Shown here: in pieces, positions 5,956 through 8,305 of the stretch
Layout of the letters: every line of letters begins with the position of its first letter
How positions within the stretch are numbered: the first letter of the stretch is position 1
Assembly (NCBI GenBank): GCA_946409885.1
Contig: CAMJYF010000052.1
Span: 1 to 8,305, forward strand
Source of the DNA: an uncultured Clostridia bacterium
GTDB taxonomy: Bacteria > Bacillota > Clostridia > Oscillospirales > Acutalibacteraceae
DNA: 8,305 nucleotides
Direction: 5' to 3'
Notes under the pieces: model-generated
Seen by the model: the letters and a program-made list of their open reading frames with translations, nothing else
Databases searched by the model: none
What the model was told of the DNA's origin: nothing
Position numbers and translations under genes: made by a program

Positions 5956-7040
5956 GAAGCTCCGTCAGAGCCATGGCGGACGGTCTTTACGACCTGACCG
6001 AACGGAAATACCGGGTGTGGGAATACCGCCGCATGGCCCGGCGGCGGCTGCGGGCCATGGGCGGCGGCGCGGACTGCCGCGCGGCCTACCGGCGGACGGT
6101 GGTTCCCTACTGGGCCCGCTTCGGCGTAAGGCCGGGGCTGCTATGGTACCGCCTGTTCGCGGCGGCGGACGGGACGGTGGATCCCCGCTACATCCCGGAC
6201 GACCTCTGGTTCGACCGCATCCTGCCCTACTATTCCAACCCGCAGTTCCGCCGGTTCGGGGAGGACAAGAATTACCACGCCGTCTGGCTGCCGGAGGTGC
6301 GGCGGCCGGCCACCGTCGCCTGCCGGATCGCGGGCGTCTATTACGACGGCGACTATCATATCATCTCGCGGGAACAGGCGGCGGAGCGCTGCCTTGCCTT
6401 CGGCGACCTGCTGCTGAAGCCCTCCGTGGACAGCGGCGAGGGGCATGATATCCGTTTTATCCGCCGCGGGGAGCTGGACCGTTCGGCCATGCTGGCCGCG
6501 CTGGACGGGGCGGGCGGCAATTTCCTTGCGCAGGAGGCGGTTGTCCAGCATGAAACGCTGGCCCGGCTGCATCCGGATTCCGTCAACACCCTGCGCATCA
6601 TCTCCTTTTTGTTTGAAAACGAAGTACATATTCTATCCGCCATCCTGCGGGTGGGCGGCAGCGGGTCGCGGGTGGATAACGTAGGCGCCGGCGGCAGCGC
6701 CTGCCCGGTGGGGCCGGACGGCCGTCTGGGCCGGTATTCCGTCAACCGGCAATCACAGCGCTCGGAATACGCCCCGAACGGCGCCCGGTGGGATACCGTA
6801 ACGTTGCCCGGCTATGAAAAAGCCCTGGCGATCATCCGCGCCCACCACGGGAAGCTGGCGCACTTCAAGCTGATCGGCTGGGATTTCGCCATCGACCCGG
6901 CGGGGGAGCCGGTGATGATCGAGTTCAACACCGCCCCGGGGCAAAACCAGTTCTGCTGCGGCCCCACCTTCGGGGACCTGACGGACCGGGTGCTGACAGA
7001 CGTGTTCCTGACAAAAAGCCTGAAGGGAAGCCAGAACTGA
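5952..7040 (+). CDS. Sugar-transfer-associated ATP-grasp protein, copy 1
   Basis: Protein of 362 residues with no signal peptide or membrane helix. A basic, Arg-rich N-terminus is followed by WYRLF and RYIPDDLWF, then the ATP-grasp fold: Lys156 with a glycine-containing loop (KPSVDSGEG), HPDSVNTLRI at 207-216, a VDNVGAGG block, GWDFAID from 309, and the metal-binding pair Glu324 and Asn326 in IEFN. This order matches the family called sugar-transfer-associated ATP-grasp (Pfam ATPgrasp_ST), found in polysaccharide loci. ATP-grasp enzymes activate a carboxylate through an acyl-phosphate and join it to an amine or similar nucleophile; the substrates of this subfamily are not established as far as I know. 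ATP- and metal-binding residues look intact, so it is probably active. The stop is one base before the GTG of the paralogue. Confidence 0.84.
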   Translation: MRSSVRAMADGLYDLTERKYRVWEYRRMARRRLRAMGGGADCRAAYRRTVVPYWARFGVRPGLLWYRLFAAADGTVDPRYIPDDLWFDRILPYYSNPQFRRFGEDKNYHAVWLPEVRRPATVACRIAGVYYDGDYHIISREQAAERCLAFGDLLLKPSVDSGEGHDIRFIRRGELDRSAMLAALDGAGGNFLAQEAVVQHETLARLHPDSVNTLRIISFLFENEVHILSAILRVGGSGSRVDNVGAGGSACPVGPDGRLGRYSVNRQSQRSEYAPNGARWDTVTLPGYEKALAIIRAHHGKLAHFKLIGWDFAIDPAGEPVMIEFNTAPGQNQFCCGPTFGDLTDRVLTDVFLTKSLKGSQN

Positions 7041-7041
7041 C

Positions 7042-8154
7042 GTGAGACCCATCCAAAAACAATTGGCCCATCTGCCGCCGGTCAAAGCGGCCCGCGCCGT
7101 GAAATGGCGCTGCCGGACCCGTTTCCGGATGCTGCCATCCCGGGCGGCGCTTTTTCTGGAGCTTCATCCCGCGCTGAAGCGTCGCCTGACGGAAGCCGCC
7201 CTCTCGCGGCGGGCCGATCTGCGGGAGATCGCCGCCTTTGCCGCCGCCAACGGCCTTTCTCCCGCCCTGCGGGAGGAGCTGCTGTGGTACCGGCTGGCCT
7301 ACGGCTATTCCCGGCAGGAATACTTCTGTTACGGCTTCGCGGAAAAGGCCCCTGCGGAGCGCCGCGCCTTCCTGTCGGAACGGGAAAGCGTGTTGCTCTC
7401 CTACCGTTGGAACGATCTGGACGGCATGACGCTGCTGAACGACAAATATCAGACCTTTTGCCTCTACGGCGCGTTCTTCGGGCGGGCGGCCGCCCCGGTG
7501 CGGTCCGCTGCCGATGGGCCGGGGTTTCTCCGGTTCGCGGCGGCGCATCCCGTCTTTGTGGCGAAGCCTCTGAACGGCGCCCGGGGAGAGGGCGTGGAGA
7601 AGATCGACCTGTCGGCAACCGGCGAAAACGCGGCGGCGGTATTCCTTGAACTGCTCGCCCGCGGCGGCGTGCTGGCAGAAGAGCTGATCCGCCAGAGCGC
7701 CGCGCTGGCGCGGTTCCACCCGGCCAGCGTCAACACCGTGCGGGTCGTCACGTTTCGGGATAAAAATGACGGAGTGTCCTATGATTGCTTTCTGAAGACG
7801 GGCCGCGGCGGTTCGTTTGTGGATAACGGCGCGGCGGGCGGCGTCCTGGCCGGGATCGACCCGCTGACCGGGTATGTCGTTACGGACGGCGTGGATGAAA
7901 GCGGCCGCCGCTATGCGGCGCATCCCGATACCGGCGTCCGGTTCCGGGGGACGCTGCTGCCGGATTGGGAGGCGCTGCTGGCGCTCTGCCGCAGGCTTTC
8001 CGCCGTGCTGCCCGCTGTGCGCCTCACCGGCTGGGATCTGGCGCATACGGAAAACGGCTGGCTGCTGGTGGAGGCCAACGGCCAGACAGAGCTGATCGGC
8101 CCGCAGGCGGTGTTCGGGCGCGGCCTGCGGCACCGATGGATGCACAATCACTGA
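7042..8154 (+). CDS. Sugar-transfer-associated ATP-grasp protein, copy 2
   Basis: Cytoplasmic protein of 370 residues, a distant paralogue of the preceding gene. An Arg-rich, helical N-terminal region (about 1-150) contains LLWYRL and a YSRQEYFCY.F block. It is followed by Lys175 in AKPLNGARGEG, HPASVNTVRV at 226-235, FVDNGAAGG with DPLTG, HPDTG..F.GTLLP.W, GWDLAHT from 330, and Glu344-X-Asn346 in the last strand. These are the ATP- and metal-binding elements of the ATPgrasp_ST family, all present. Copy 2 keeps the HPDTG block that is changed in copy 1. The start is a GTG one base after the previous stop; an AAGGGAAG stretch at 7023-7030 is the only candidate ribosome binding site, so coupling to copy 1 is likely. 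Substrate unknown; possible carboxylate-amine ligase acting on a sugar or amino acid. Confidence 0.84.
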   Translation: MRPIQKQLAHLPPVKAARAVKWRCRTRFRMLPSRAALFLELHPALKRRLTEAALSRRADLREIAAFAAANGLSPALREELLWYRLAYGYSRQEYFCYGFAEKAPAERRAFLSERESVLLSYRWNDLDGMTLLNDKYQTFCLYGAFFGRAAAPVRSAADGPGFLRFAAAHPVFVAKPLNGARGEGVEKIDLSATGENAAAVFLELLARGGVLAEELIRQSAALARFHPASVNTVRVVTFRDKNDGVSYDCFLKTGRGGSFVDNGAAGGVLAGIDPLTGYVVTDGVDESGRRYAAHPDTGVRFRGTLLPDWEALLALCRRLSAVLPAVRLTGWDLAHTENGWLLVEANGQTELIGPQAVFGRGLRHRWMHNH

Positions 8155-8156
8155 AC

Positions 8157-8163
8157 GGAGGGG
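8157..8163 (+). promoter_or_regulatory. Ribosome binding site for the capA-like gene
   Basis: GGAGGGG lies 6 nt before ATG 8170, in the 15-nt gap after the second ATP-grasp gene. It supports the start of the last, truncated gene. Confidence 0.8.
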
Positions 8164-8169
8164 ATCGCC

Positions 8170-8305
8170 ATGGGGACGGACGGCGCCGCGCGGATCACGT
8201 TTGTGGGGGATATCATGTGCGAAAAGCCCCTGCAGCGCGCCTGGAACAAAGGGGGAGACGCGGTGTTTGACCGGGTCTTTTCCCGGACCGGGGCGCTGTT
8301 CGCCG
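8170..8305 (+). CDS. CapA-like (poly-gamma-glutamate synthesis type) metallophosphatase-fold protein, N-terminal fragment
   Basis: Only 45 residues are inside the window. After a short polar start comes ARITFVGDIMCEKPL, where a hydrophobic strand followed by Gly-Asp-Ile-Met is the first metal-binding motif of the CapA/PgsA family (metallophosphatase fold). The segment FDRVFSRTGALFA fits the helix that follows. Known CapA/PgsA members are needed for poly-gamma-glutamate capsules, but many relatives occur in polysaccharide loci with unknown roles. No signal peptide or membrane anchor precedes the motif, so this form would be cytoplasmic, unlike the membrane-anchored PgsA. The assignment rests on one motif plus context (ATP-grasp genes directly upstream). 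Confidence 0.7.
   Translation, partial: MGTDGAARITFVGDIMCEKPLQRAWNKGGDAVFDRVFSRTGALFA

Noticed and set aside
6925..8151. Long minus-strand open frame (408 codons) opposite the second ATP-grasp gene
   Set aside because: High-GC coding DNA often leaves the opposite strand open. The translation has no recognisable domain, while the + strand frame has a full set of ATP-grasp motifs.

Overview
This is part of a capsule or exopolysaccharide (Wzy-type) biosynthesis locus, all on the + strand. It is most likely from a GC-rich Gram-positive of the Clostridia, such as a gut Oscillospiraceae/Ruminococcaceae relative. That guess rests on the Gram-positive-style split of regulator and kinase into two proteins (CpsC plus CpsD), an adjacent PHP-type CpsB phosphatase, strong AGGAGG ribosome binding sites, and a high-GC Firmicute look. 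The species cannot be read from the sequence.

Layout. Positions 2-1774 hold the conserved regulatory module: the C-terminal end of a CpsB/YwqE-type tyrosine phosphatase, a CpsC/Wzz-type membrane adaptor (225-1088) whose cytoplasmic tail carries eight tandem Tyr-Gly-X triplets, and a CpsD-type bacterial tyrosine kinase (1109-1774). After a 62-nt gap holding a possible 17-codon leader ORF comes a full-length membrane-anchored nucleotide-sugar 4,6-dehydratase of the CapD/WbpM/PglF family (1837-3807). A 16-bp hairpin with a T tract (3833-3874) lies between it and the rest.

The second half is a tightly packed, largely overlapping series: a small phosphoglycosyl transferase (3883-4530), a GNAT acetyltransferase (4502-5014), a fold-type II PLP enzyme of the ACC deaminase / D-cysteine desulfhydrase family (5011-5955), two tandem sugar-transfer-associated ATP-grasp proteins (5952-7040 and 7042-8154), and the start of a CapA-like protein (8170 to the window edge).

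How they may work together: the dehydratase makes a 4-keto-6-deoxy nucleotide sugar. An aminotransferase, not seen here, plus the GNAT would give an acylated aminosugar. The phosphoglycosyl transferase would load the first sugar on undecaprenyl phosphate, and CpsB/C/D would control polymerisation and export. The PLP enzyme, two ATP-grasp proteins and CapA-like protein look like an add-on module that could supply and attach an amino-acid-like substituent. That last step is inference; no substrate can be read from the sequence.
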